Below are positions 37,216 through 49,327 of a stretch of 64,000 nucleotides of DNA, piece by piece. Under the pieces are notes generated by a model. It was given only the letters and a program-made list of their open reading frames with translations, was not told the origin of the DNA and did not search any database. Location of the stretch: assembly GCF_000005505.3 (NCBI RefSeq), contig NC_016135.3, positions 1,140,001-1,204,000 on the forward strand. Direction: 5' to 3'. Position 1 is the stretch's first letter. The number at the start of each line of letters is the position of its first letter. The DNA comes from Brachypodium distachyon (lineage: Eukaryota > Streptophyta > Magnoliopsida > Poales > Poaceae). A program made the translations under genes and the position numbers.

Positions 37216-38307
37216 GGAGTATTAGATAGCTAGGCACATGCATAAATATTCAGATCTCATGCATAAGTTATACTCTCTCTGTCCCAAAATAAGTGACTTA
37301 GATGGCGATGTATCCGGTGAAAACTCCCATCCAGTGAAACCTGAAAACTTTCACGATGAACCGTTGGATCGAGAATACACAATTCAGATCAGAGGTCGAA
37401 ATCCCTCAAACCACTTAAACACGTTTTACGGAAAAAAACCCTGCCCTTGACATTTTGCTTGGGAAAACATTGACCCAAAAGGAAAAGAAAACGGACGAAT
37501 CGTCTTCTCCGTCTGGCTATGGCGACGCAAGTGCCGCCTCAAGGAGCTGCCCGTCCGCCGGCGCTGCAACTACTACGCCGACGGCAGCCATCATCCCCTC
37601 CGCGACGGCCCCTTCTGTTTTCCCCTCCACGACGGACCCCCTGTTGTTTTCCCTCAGCGACGCCCCTGTTGTTCTCCTGTAACTGAAGTTGTTCTCATGT
37701 TAACTGAAGAAATTGGTTTGTTGTACTCCAATGGTGGATGTACAGGCTGATTTCTGCCTTTTGTTGTTGTATTTGCCTTGTTGTTGTGCAATCCTGTAAC
37801 CCAAGAAATCTTCTGATCCGGCAGTCTATATAGTTGTGCATGAATTGGTGATTAAAATGAATTCCTCCGGTCAGAAAATTCATTGGAGTACCGATTGATA
37901 GACAATCTTCTGGATACTCAAACAAACTGGAAGCGATCTGTAAACAATCTTCCGGTATACAATCTGATCTGGAGAGCAATCTGTAAGCAATCTGGTCTGT
38001 ATGTAATCTGTATACATTGTTTAAAACACATTGGATCTGAAAATGCAATCTTTATAGACTACTGGATAAAGAAATTAGAGTACAGATTGATGACAAATTA
38101 AATTGATGCCCAGTTCACTAATTCCAGCAGCCAGATTGTATTTTTTTCCTCCGGTCTTCATGACATTCAAAATGACCGCCAGAGTGTTGGATCACTTTTT
38201 TAGAAACTATACTTGAAAATCAGCTCTAGATTCTGGAACAAAAGTAAAAGTATTATACAATACTCTGTTCAGTGTAAAATTTAACTAACACTGACCAGGA
38301 GTAATGC
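37216..38307. other. Intergenic region right of the BAHD relic
   Basis: Begins with tattagatagctaggcac, matching 30485-30502 (duplication landmark). A half MITE-like end (actctctctgtcccaaaata, about 37272-37291) follows. The Ala/Thr/Pro-rich frame at 37455-37682 has no recognised domain. The rest is AT-rich and unidentified. Confidence 0.4.
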
Positions 38308-40589
38308 AGGACAGAACAAGTGTGTGCTAAATTAAAAGAAGCTCACGACACATATTGCAAAGCAAAATCTGATCTATTTTATCCTTTAACAGTAAAAAAG
38401 ATGCATGCAACACATTTTTTTTAGATTTAGCAAACATATAATCTAGCCATAAGAGATATATTAGTTGCTATCTGATGTTTCAAAGAAAAAATATGACTTC
38501 ACAAGTAAGAAAATATAAACTCAATCCCTAAAATAACCAGTTAATCATGACACAGGAAACAGGCACATAAAGATCTAGAATTAAGCTCCCATTAAACTTG
38601 GTGCACTTAATCACAACACATAAAACATGCACATACAAGATCTGGAATTAAGCTAGCATTAAACCGAACAGTTGTTTGAAACATAGGGTGATGCATGCTG
38701 ATAACTGAGAAAGGCTAGCACAATCTTTCTCGGGCTCAAAGTGAAGAGGTAAACATGAAATCAGTTCATGACCTAGCAAGCTTCTGCCAGCTCACCAGCG
38801 AGTGTCTGCCTAACCTGGGAAACCTGTGCCTTGGCTGCATCAAGCTGTTTCTCCAACTGACATGCCACCTCAGCATCTATTCTAGTGAACGAGCTTTTAG
38901 CGGAAGGATCTATATCCGCAATAAGCTCCACCTCCTGGGCAAGGAGAGGGTACATCTCACACATTTCCTCAAAGCTCTTGTCCCCAGTCTTGCTGCCATT
39001 GCTATCCTTTCGAGAATTTCTCCGCAATGCTTTCTTGGAGAGATTTCTGCCACTGCTATCCTTAGCCCCAACTTGGGAAGGTTTGCCCCAGGCTTGCTCA
39101 GAGAGATTGTCAAGGCATTTACCATGCTCAGTAGTAGATTTGTGCTTCTTCTCGAAGTAGCGGCGCCATAGACTTCTCATTTTATCCTTGACAGCACGGA
39201 GTTCTAAGCTCTGGTCCCCAAGCTGCTTGAGGACAGATTCAAAGAAGCCGCTGTCCTTGACATCTGGGGCATCCCCATGGGTGTGGCGGTAATTGATGAC
39301 CTGCTCGAGGATCAGGATCTCGTCATTTGGAGCCCATTCACGCCTGATTCTCTTTACCTTGGAAGTGCCCGGCTCACCTTTTTGAAGTAAAAAGTAGGTG
39401 ATTAACATCCTAGTGCGATTAAATACAGAGAAAAGAAAGGAACCAAAGAAAACAAAAACAGGGGACTCTGGCTCGCTCACCTTGCTGCTGTGCTGGCTTG
39501 ATCCTATCCGACTTACGCTTCTTGGACTTGATAACCTCTGCCCCTTGATCCTCTGGTCCGTGCTCTTCCGGTGCAGGCTTGCGCATCTTCTTGTTCTTGC
39601 CCTTTAGAATCCCTGCACCTTCATCCTGCGGTCCATGTTCTTCCGGATCCTCTGGTTCATGTCCTTCATCCTCTGGTCCATGTGCTTGCGGTGCTGACTT
39701 GCGCATCTTCTTGCTCTTCTTCTTGTTGTTCTTGACAATGCCCGCACCTTCATCCTCTGGTTCATGTTGTTCCTGATCCTCTGGCTCATGACCTTTATCC
39801 TCCGGTTCATGTTCTTCCGGTGCTTGCACCTCTGGCTGGAGCGACCTACTGAGCATGTTCCTCTTGCTGGGACTGGGACTTGGAACCTCTGTCTGGCGCG
39901 ACCTAGTGACCATGTTCCTCTTGTTGGGACTGGGGCTTGGAAGCGGCTCCTGATTCCTCCTCTTGTTGCCGGGCGGAGGCGATTTCTCGGCCTCCACAAC
40001 CCTGGCAGATGGTGCGGTCTTCTTGCCTTCCCTCTGGCTCTTCCCCTTGCTCGGTGACTGCAGAGCAGACGCAGACTCGGCCGCCTTGTTGTTGCCGGAT
40101 GGAGGCGGTTTCTTGGCATCCGCAACCCTGGCAGATGGTGCGGGTTTCTTGACGCCGTTCCTCCCCTTGCTTGGTGACCGCAGAGCAGGCGCAGGCTCGT
40201 CCGCCTCTTCCTCTTCCATGGATTCCTCCTCATCCTCAGACTGGGAGCCCTCCTTGCTCGATGAATGCAGATCGGACTGCTCCCCCTCCCTTTCCGCTTC
40301 CTCGGACTGCTGGGAACCCTCGTCCTCCTCCGCCTCTCCGTCTTCAACCTCCGCAGCGGGTTCCGGCGGTGGGTTCTCGGTGACCTGGGGCTCCACCGGG
40401 ACGCCATTGAGCCCCAGCTCAACCGAGCAGTCAGATCCGGCCGGGATTCCGGGTTTGCGGCTGCGCTTGGCGGCGCGCTTGCCGGCCATGGCAGCAACAA
40501 CGGCGAAGACGGTGGTGGTTAGGTTTGGGGGAAGAGGGAGTTTGAGTTTTGGGGTATCGGTGGAATGGTGGATGGCGTGAGCTATTCAA
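38308..40589. repeat. Segmental duplication, copy B (GeBP-like gene and flanks)
   Basis: Partner of 32083-34440. Exon 2 has exactly the same length (605 bases) in both copies with few changes, so the duplication is fairly recent; exon 1 has diverged mainly by gain and loss of repeat modules. Confidence 0.9.
38773..40489 (-). CDS. GeBP/storekeeper-like DNA-binding protein (DUF573), tandem copy B
   Basis: Two exons, 40489-39481 and 39377-38773, joined in phase 1, give 537 residues, longer than copy A (439). The DUF573 region again follows the intron (RIRREWAPNDEILILEQVI, SGFFESVLKQL, VKDKMRSLWRRYFEKK), about residues 346-410, with the same coiled-coil tail. Exon 1 has a single MAGKRAAKRS start unit. 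It gains about 156 residues of internal repeats relative to copy A: Ser-Pro-Ser-Lys modules, two KKPAPSARV/KKTAPSARV blocks, two NKRNM/SKRNM blocks, and several acidic HEPEDEG/HGPEDEG units followed by basic KSKKMRK runs. Both copies look intact, with clean splice sites. Whether both are expressed cannot be seen from the sequence. Confidence 0.82.
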
Positions 40590-41066
40590 AGGATGGCGTG
40601 GGAGCCGATTCGTTGCGTTGCGGGCGTTGATTGGGGAATTGAATCGAGAATTCGAGAGACTTGGTTTTGAGAACTGAGAGACCATGAATGCTCCACCAAG
40701 GAAACGGAACCCAGCTCCTCCTACTGGCCCGTGCTGACGGTTGGTTTCCTGCTCGCGAACAAAACGAAACTAAAAAAGGACTTTCTGTGGCTAATCCCAT
40801 CATATAAAATAGTTTTTTTTTCTTACAGCCCATCGTATAAAATACTTGATGACCACGATTGCTGCTACGGAATGGAAAGGTTGCGCTGTGGACAGATACC
40901 GGCCGATCAACTGGGTATTCGGTTTCAGGCCCAAAAAACGGCCCGACTGGATACCGAATAATGGGCTGGCCTGAAAAAAGATTCGAATTACCGAAACGGC
41001 CCGCCAGCCGCTCGTATATCTACGGCTCAACCCTCCGCCGCATTCGACCACCGTGCCGCCGCTAGC
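40590..41066. other. Upstream flank of GeBP-like copy B
   Basis: Presumed promoter and 5' flank. ggcccgactggata and similar GC patches at 40920-41010 have the look of transposon subterminal DNA. No gene is seen. Confidence 0.4.
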
Positions 41067-41530
41067 GTGCACCGTCATGAGCTGCTCTACCCCGTCTTCC
41101 TCGCGCCGCCGCAGCCGGACGATTTCCCCGCCGCGGGGAAATCTAACCCTATTTCCCCGTCATGGTGGGGAAATAGGACCGTCGCCGCTGACGCCCTCCT
41201 CACCCCCGCCGAGCGGGTCAGGCTAGACACTCGCCGCGGGGGAGCTCTCCGGTGGTGGAGCTCAGTGAGGACGCGCGCCTCTGTTGGGAGGCGTTCCTCG
41301 TGAAGGAGGAGCAAGGGATTGCGGCGGCTGCGGCTATGTTGGCCCGTGGAGCCGTCGTTCCTGCACCGCCGGAGGAGGAGGCCGACGACGAGGTCACGTG
41401 CCTCGTCAAGGAGAGGTCCAAGGCCAGCTTGGCCGAGGATGACGCTCACCGGGCTGCCATCGAGCAAGCCCCGCTCCATGCCGTCATCGAGCTCTCGCTA
41501 GCGCCGGCGGTCGTCACCATCGACGACTAA
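41067..41530 (+). pseudogene. Broken orphan reading frame, product unknown
   Basis: Two overlapping frames look like parts of one protein. The upstream part contains LLTPAERVRLDTRRGG and runs into an unlikely tail after about 41240. The downstream part, in another frame, reads VVELSEDARLCWEAFLVKEE, then an Ala-rich and acidic stretch ending VTIDD at 41530 without an ATG of its own. A one-base frame change near 41240 would explain this. I do not recognise the family. It could be a decayed lineage-specific gene or transposon cargo. Confidence 0.4.
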
Positions 41531-43071
41531 GAGGAGCAGTGCTATATGGCTGCTAGTTTTTATTAATCTATGCATGTAATCTGTTCTAGGGTATGCAATG
41601 ATGATGATTGGTTTAGGAAAAAGCCGAATCACTCGCAGATGGATCTTTTTTCTACCTTTTCATTACTGATGAACCGGTCGTTCGCATATGTCACTGATAG
41701 TTAAGCTATCCAGCTATCTCGAATCAATAGACTAGGCGGTTTAAATATCTATGTTAGTTCTGTTCATGAGTGAATGAGTTTTTTTGAAAGTTTGGTTTTG
41801 AATTTGGTTTCTGTTCTGCGCATCGTGTTTCAAAACTAGATATTGTTTTTCAGTTCAACCGAACTCTGCCAGTTCGGATGGACCGTGTTCAGGAACTACT
41901 AGAGATGCTCTAAGAATTAAAACCTTTTATGCTCCCCGTTAATTGTATTACTTGTGTACGGAGTAGTACGTGTTTACATGCGAGTATGCCGCAAGATGGA
42001 TACACGGTTGTTGAATCGACTGTGCACCAATGGTAGAGAGACGTCATGCTGCAGTTTTGTAGGAAAGATTATACATGTACCTCCCTTCCAAAAAAAAAAC
42101 ATGTACCTGAACTGCTCAAGAATGTGTGTTCTATGATGTCTGCTCTTGAGTTTCGTACGGCTGTTTTTGTTACCTCTCGTATCTCTTATTATCTACATCT
42201 ATTGTTCTCTTGTGTGCAATGCATTGAGAATCTGTCGCCCTGCCTTTGTTGCTCTGATAAATTCAGCATCCCAGAAACTGTTCTGAAATTAGTTCTAGCA
42301 CCAATACCTCCTCAATGTTGCTTCAGCTGTACAAACGGTACTAGTACATGCTCATCTTAAACAGTCAGATCTTCATGTTTATCTATTCCAAAACGGTACT
42401 AGTGTACAATAAGACTGTGCTACATGGTGTTTGAGCCTAAGCTTACCCTATCAAAAATTTATGGTGGAGAGTTATTCAAAGAACAGAGCAGGCTAAGTAC
42501 GTAAACCCCATCTCCAGCTTCCTGGTATACTACCTTCGGTAGGATACTGGAATCCAGCATATGTAGTTTGAAAACATGATAAAGCAATCTAAACACAAAT
42601 TAATAAAATGAGTCAGAGATTTCTCGACCACTAACAGTGTACATTCCCAAATAGCAATCTGGAACAATCATTACAAAGAAAATGATCATTCGGCATACAT
42701 AATGTGATGACCGTCCAGGAAGAAAACATACTGTCAGTATGTATGTATTGCAAGTCTGCAACCAACATGAAGCTAGCTATGTAATACGAGTAGTGAACTA
42801 GGCTCTTTCTTCAGTACCATGGAAATGAACTTTCAAAAGAATGAGCTTTTTGTCCAATTTAGCCTTCTTTCAACAACAACAGAAGTTTCATCTAACCTAC
42901 TCTATGTCGTATCATTTGCTCAGTGCCCACATATCAGAAAAGAATCTCCTGCTGACTTTGTCCCTTGGGAAGTACTTATTTTATTATAGAAAAGCTTGAT
43001 GAGGAACAGGAAAAGAAAATAATAAGACCATGGTAGCTATGTTCAGACCAAAGATCATCTCTGGATGAGGT
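41531..43071. other. Intergenic region between the orphan frame and the Coa1-like gene
   Basis: AT-rich with no coding signal. It should include the 3' UTR of the Coa1-like gene at its right end (the stop codon is at 43072). Confidence 0.5.
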
Positions 43072-46000
43072 TCACTTCCCTTGAGCTGGAGGTGGTGTCG
43101 GTGTCGGTGTTGGCTGGGACTTGCATGCGCTGCAGTCAGCTGGCAGTGGAGCTGTCTTCTTGTTGTCTGGGATCGTTACCCTTATTGTTTGGTGTTTCCC
43201 ATCTTCAGTATGAACATCAAGAATGGCGTCCATAAGAAGTATCTCCCAGTCACTGCGTTGTATAAATGATAACCAAGATCCATCTGCAAGAGAAGACACA
43301 AAATAAGAACTGGTCTGCGGGGGACCCTCTGCATCCAGGGCAATGTCCCCTGCTGTGGAATCAACATTATTTATTCTAGATCTAAAATCAACTTTATTAA
43401 CATAATCTTTACTATTTCTGGTAAAATACTCATGGTACATCTTTTTAACAGCTGTTCATTATTTAATATTACTAGAAACAGTATTAATAGTGTTCAATAA
43501 AAGGCAATACTAAAAATGCTATGGCAATGTCAGGCAGACCATAATGCAGTTAAAAGCTAAAGCTATAGGCCAAACCAGATCCAAATGCCATTACTTGAAA
43601 TTTGCCAAACCATCTTTTGCCTTAGCTTATTCCCCCATTGTACAGTCACCTTAGGCGTAGTAGCATGAGTATCTTCAATTTTAATAAGCTCCACGGAAAT
43701 TTTAATCTACCAAAGTATGTTGCTGTGAAGTTGTCTCAATGTTCAACAATGAAATAATGCAGTTATATCCTGTACTTAATGCAGCTATATTCTGCCGGCA
43801 ATCTACCCGCTGTGTAGTGGTATTCACAAACAATAAATGAACAGGCATACTAGTTATTGTTATAATGAAAGAAAAAGGTTAGTCCTGCTCCTGGATTTCA
43901 AATTCAAAAGTAGCAGTAGCGGAAAGGGAAGAGTAACTTTATGGCATTCTTATAGAGATCACAAAAATTACTCAATGCCCTTAAGGCCTTAAAAGTTCAA
44001 GCGGAGTGCAACTATGTGAAAACCAACAGACTTGCAGAAGCACATAATGCATCCAAACACTAACCTACTCGACTCCACTGCGACCAAGCCCATCCAAAAT
44101 AAGCTATCCAGTGCTTTGAGCAAAAATCCGGCTCACTACAACCCTGAGTTTCCTATATAAAAATCTGCCCAAAGCTGCCTTTCAATATCCATTTCAATTT
44201 TTCTTCAGTCTCTTCTAGCACGGATTAGGTCGTTCGGAAAAGAAAGATCTGTGGGGTTGAACCTTTTATATACAAAAACTTCATTACAAATTAGCTTGCC
44301 AAACCAGATAGTCAATCAAAGTCAACTAAAGTCATAAGTGTACCTAGTGGAGTAAGAAAAACACCAAAATATTTTTTAATGGTTTCAAACAATTAACTTG
44401 CAGTTACATTCCAGAAATGGAATACACAACATAAAATGAACCAAAGCTCATGAAATCGATAGTGGCAGACCAATGGAATTACATGTGTAACAATAACAAC
44501 TAAATTGCTCATGTCATCTATTCTATCATACCATGACGAAACCAGCAACACCGCTTGGAGGGCAAATTTAACAACACAAAATACACATAAACATGCATGC
44601 AGTCTCGCTCTAAATCTTTGACCACTAATATATGCAAAAGTAAATAGATTGGACATGTAAAAATAATACTATTTGTATGTTTCTTGAAAAATACTTTTAT
44701 GTCATATGTCCTTTTACTAATTTTGTTGCATATTACGAGTCAAAATCATAGTCAAAGTTGTGTAATGGAGACCATGAAAAGTCAAGCACGCCTTGTAAAA
44801 CGGAGGAGTAAAATACATCTCGAGCTGCTCCTTTCAGTAGCTTACGTTATAATGATACCCTCTCAGTTGTCCGAGAAACTATAACACCTTGATATAAATG
44901 GCTAAAGTCATGTAATCAACTGATCCAATACTTACTAGTAGTTACTGAGATAATAGTGCCTGTTCAGCTCTATATTTAATAGTTTAACAGAATTAGTTTT
45001 AGACAGATTGCAAAAGGAAGAGTAAGTAAATATAGACAGAAAGCAAAAGAAATAGTAAGTACTACCTACAGTCTACAGATAACAATGGTACATAGGTTAA
45101 CTTAATAAATTTCAATCTACCGATCCCAAAATTTCACATCCAGTTTTCCAATGGAAACCACCGAGGAGCAATTTATCCCATGATTTGTTGTGTAAGAACT
45201 ACCGTACTGATACTACTAAAGTGAATACACAGCTGTCAAAGCTAGCAGGCAAGATTTGGCATGTTCATGTGGTTGTGCATAAAGCTGGTATGCCACACAT
45301 ATGCCATATTAGCACCAATGAGGTCCTTGGAGATGCTATGATGTGCTACATTTCCACACTTCATATACAAAAACAAATAATAATAGGAGAGCAGCATTGT
45401 ATCTCTAAGAACAAGTTGGTGAAACCAGAGCATATCGGCTTTGTGGTACAACACAGACAATGTGCCTTGCTCTACCTTAGACCGGCTTGACGGAGTACAG
45501 TGTCACATCGTCATCTGAGTGCAAAGCCTCAACCTCTACTATGCCCTTGCGCATGCGGGCCATGCATTCCTACACCTCTACGACCTTGACCAACATCGCT
45601 AGAGTCAGGTTGTTCCCTTACCGGCGTGCCATCAAAACTGGAAACAACTCCATCGCCTCCTGCAACTCTGTGAAGAAGCGCATGCTGGCAAGAACTGGAT
45701 CACCCGCTTCATGGTCTATAAAAGAAGCGCAAACGGACGATGGAATGTACAAGTAGATCAAACGAACTGAACACATCAAAACAAATTCATACCATCACAT
45801 GGCAGATTGGTGCTAACATCAATCATCGGACCACGGCCAACCTCACAACAGCTTCTCCTCTTTCTCCACCACGATCATCTTCTGGCGGAGGCTCATCCAA
45901 ATCCAAAATCGCCATGGTTATTTCCATGCAACGGATCAGAAGAGGAAGGAGAGAGAGAGAGAGAGAGAGAGGCCTAGGAATGAAGTGATCTGCTATAACT

Positions 46001-48698
46001 ACTAGCCAATCGCCTCATTTCTAAGTCATTCTCTTCTTCCTCTTCCTATCTGTAACAGAACATAACAATGGCCATTTTGGACTTGAACACGCCTTCGCCA
46101 AAAGATGACGGTAGCAGGGAACAAGGAGGACCTGCTGGTTCTCAACATTGATCTGCCATGTGATGGTATGAATTCATTTGATGTGTTCGATTTGTATGAT
46201 CTACTTGTAACTCCATCATTTGATTGCTTTTCTTATGTAGATCATGAAGTGGGTGATCGTGTTCTTTCTAGCGCGGGCTGCTTCACAGAAGCTGCAGGAG
46301 GCAATGAAGTTATTACAGGCTTTGATGCGTGTAGCTAGAGGGAACAAGCCAGACCAATGATGTTAAGGACACGGAGGTGGAAGGGATGCATGGCCCCCAT
46401 GTGCAAGGGCATGGCAGAGGTGGATGCCCTGCACTCGGATGCAGACGTGGAGGTGACGCCGATCATCATCGTTTTGATCTTGCCAAACACTGTCACGCCG
46501 GTTGAGGGTACGCAGTCCAGGTTGAAGCCAGCCGCAGGCTTGCAAGGCTTGGCCTAGCTAGTCTAAGTCATAGGCACACGTACCATGCTCCAGTAGTCTT
46601 TAGTGTCGAGCATGTTGGCGACGAACGTGTCACAACCAAGAGAGTCGGCATGAACTTAGGACCCTCCATGGAGTCTACGAGGAAGCAAAGATCTCAGCCT
46701 TCACAAGAGTCGTCCTCATAAGGGCCTTGGTTGTAACCAGCAACGTATCTTATCCCTCAACTTGCGTGGCATGCTCATCATCCTGGAAATGCACGTCCTC
46801 CATCTCATCGTTGTCGTCTCCAGCAAGGTCTTCAACCTTGTTCTCCAAGCCATGCGCCTTTGCCCATCTATTCAATACATTCTGCTTCATCCATCTCTTC
46901 AATGCCATCTCCGGCAATATCTTCATTGTTCTTCTCCAAGCAGTACAAGACTAAAGTGCGCTCATCATTGGCAACACACTTTCCTTCAAGCACTCCATGG
47001 CCAACCAACCATGGATTGCACAAACATGTGTGGTTTCTCGGCTAGTTAATGACTTTTGTTGCCACGCACATGCACATTTCAGACATGGCCGGCATGTGCC
47101 TAGCTGATTTTGTGAAGCGATGATCGTTCATGCGTAGGCTGGTTCCTCGCTAGCCATTGGCAAACAAGCTACTCTTATCCAGCCATAGCGATCTAGGCGA
47201 GAACGAAAGACACGATGGAAAGAAAAGAGGGAAACCGAGAGAATAGGGAATTGACATGCATGCATAACAAACACGAGATGGGAAACTAGGTGTGTTCTTT
47301 AATTACGACACCAAATTCTAGTGCTCATCACATCTATAAGTTTGGAAGGAAAAAACTTCCTACGAAAATGGATGGAGGGAGTACATATTGGAAATAATGA
47401 CAGTATGTTAACTTACGGATTCCAATTTACCAATCCCAAATTTCGCATCTAGTGCTCATCACATCATGCAACAAAATATATGCAGTTAATGCATTACATG
47501 CTAGTAGGCTACAATCGTAGATACGCAACCTTTAGAGTTTATTCTACCATAAATGATATTAGATGAGAAGACAGAATGAGAATGTTATCCCAAGGAGACA
47601 AAACAGGCTCACTGACCACAATCCATCAACTAAGTCTACCAAAATGTGCATTCTCATGGCCTTCTTTTCCGCTCATGTACCCGCTATTCTTACCACATCT
47701 AATACACATAAGGAAAGAAACTAAAAGGTACATTTTAGCATGTTTCTTGAGTCCAATATTAAACATACAGGGGGTGTCAACTAAAAATTTCATGTTTTCC
47801 ATTCCAGTAGCAGCGAATGAGCCGATGCGATTTCAAGTTGGATTCTTCCAGGGAAGAACACGGACTGCCGGTTGATGTAACCATAACAATTCAGCTCACA
47901 AGGAATGTAAGAACTTGAACACAGAATTTGTGATGTTAATATATAGCACACACCTCCCAAGCGAACAGCCTTGAGCTTAAGAAGCCCGTCTCCTTGAGGG
48001 CCTGACACGGGAAAAGTGCAGGAGACAGAATTCCTCGCGTGGTTCACGGCAATGGAAGCGCTGTACCAGGCACCCCGCGTGATGGGCATGCCGATCGCAC
48101 TCACTATCTGCTGGTTCTGTGTGGCCTTCTCCATTGCCTGGCTGCAACAAGAGCAGCAAAAGCAGTTAGCCCTAGCAATTGCCTCTTCTTTGTGTAAAAG
48201 AATGCCAGATTTGAGCAGCAACAGCAGTTAGCCCCAGGGCTAGGCCCCTGGCAAATATACTAGGAACAAAAATTAACATCAGCAGCAGGAGCACACATCC
48301 TGCAAGTTGCACAGACCAATGCGAACATACGCAACCGACGAACAGGTAAACCAATCCACGCATGAGGCGGTGATCTTAGTTAGATTCATCTAATCTGGCC
48401 GATCCCACCCGGTAAACACGCAAAAATGGGTATGCATGAACAGAGACGGCTAAGAAATGGGAAGGGTAAGGCGGGGGGTTGACCTGGAGCAGGAGAGGAA
48501 GACGGAGAGGTCGCTGACGGCGCTGGCGGCGACGGCGCCGGTGAGCCCCAGGAGCGAGAGCGCAGCCGCGCGACGGGCCCACGCCCCCGCGCCCTCATCT
48601 GACGGCGGCGGTGGGGCTTTGGGTTTGGGCTGCGTGGAGAGGCGGCGGAGGAGGAGGCGAGGAGAGGTGGAGGCGGCGTGACGGCAAGCCGCCAACAT
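43072..48698 (-). CDS. Coa1-family (cytochrome oxidase assembly) mitochondrial membrane protein
   Basis: Coa1/TIM21-like proteins assist assembly of respiratory complex IV at the mitochondrial inner membrane. Three exons, 48698-48484, 48141-47954 and 43283-43072, are joined in matching phases and give 204 residues. The N terminus MLAACRHAASTSPRLLLRRL is Arg/Ser-rich without acidic residues, as in mitochondrial targeting peptides. A membrane segment AALSLLGLTGAVAASAV follows (about residues 45-62). Exon 2 has the conserved block IGMPITRGAWYSASIAV and VSCTFPVSGPQG; exon 3 has GSWLSF and DWEILLMDAILDVH. The tail ends with a Cys pair and a Pro-Thr repeat. Intron 2 is 4.67 kb and holds a fold-back pair of transposon relics. 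Family assignment rests on remembered conservation of these blocks. Confidence 0.78.
45480..46560. repeat. Large inverted repeat of decayed transposase-like sequence in the Coa1 intron
   Basis: Right arm (46069-46560, + strand) starts ATGGCCATTTTGGACTTGAA, giving MAILDLNTPSPKDD. The left arm (about 45915 down to 45484, - strand) starts ATGGCGATTTTGGATTTGGA, giving MAILDLDEPPPEDD. Both continue with the same atctgccatgtgatggtatg intron-like junction and later a shared segment (gaagcgggtgatc / gaagtgggtgatc, gcttcttcacagag, gcatggcc). The DLN-type start resembles N termini of plant mariner-like transposases as I recall, but this is uncertain. Both arms have many stops. The arms are head-to-head, about 150 bases apart, with a GA microsatellite (about 45949-45971) between them. 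Confidence 0.65.
46561..47060 (-). pseudogene. Further transposase-like debris in the Coa1 intron
   Basis: Read on the minus strand, acidic frames such as EDVHFQDDEHATQVEG (about 46760-46810) continue the character of the adjacent inverted-repeat arms. It is broken by stops. Probably a more distal piece of the same or a related element; low certainty. Confidence 0.3.
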
Positions 48699-49034
48699 TT
48701 TCGGCGGCGGCGGAACGAGGGAGGGGAGAATCGAAAACCCCTGCTGCGCCCACTGGCTGCTTCGTGGACCCCTTTATGGCCCATACTGTTTTTTCATTAT
48801 TCTTTTTTTTGGGGAATGCTTTTTTCGATTAGTCTTGTCGGGTTTAGATTTTTTTTCTACGAGTTCATGTTACACATCGAAAACTCTTAAGACATGTCCA
48901 ATAATGAGATGTCATGCTCATGAACAAAATCTTCGTGAAAGAGTAATCATTATGAGAGATGATACGTTGGCTAAACTTCATATATGGTCGCACGTAAGCC
49001 ATGGCAAAACCAAAGAGCAGAAAGAGATATCAAA

Positions 49035-49274
49035 TACTACCTCCATTTCATAAAGGTTGGCGTATTTTGTTTCGTTAAGACAAGACTTTGACGAATGAAA
49101 ACTCCATCCATTGATATGTGATTTTTATATATGAAATTTATATCAATGGATTCGACTTTAAAAGTTCTTTCTAATGATCATGGTTTCATATCATATAACT
49201 TGCATTACATTATCTTGGTCAAAGACTAGTCTTAAGAAACAAAATACGTCAACATTTGTGAAAAGGAGAGAGTA
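49035..49274. mobile_element. Stowaway-type MITE (~240 bp)
   Basis: Left end tactacctccatttcataaa, right end aaaaggagagagta; inner arms ggcgtattttgtttcgttaagacaag... and ...cttaagaaacaaaatacgtc are clear inverted repeats. TA borders. Confidence 0.8.
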
Positions 49275-49327
49275 CATTCTCCGTCCGAAAATAAGTGACC
49301 AGTATTTGTATAGATTCTTATACAAGT
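49273..49327. mobile_element. Partial palindromic Stowaway MITE
   Basis: Tacattctccgtccgaaaat then aagtgaccagtatttgtataga matches the left half and centre of the MITE at 31391-31476; the right end is lost. It directly abuts the preceding MITE. Confidence 0.6.
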
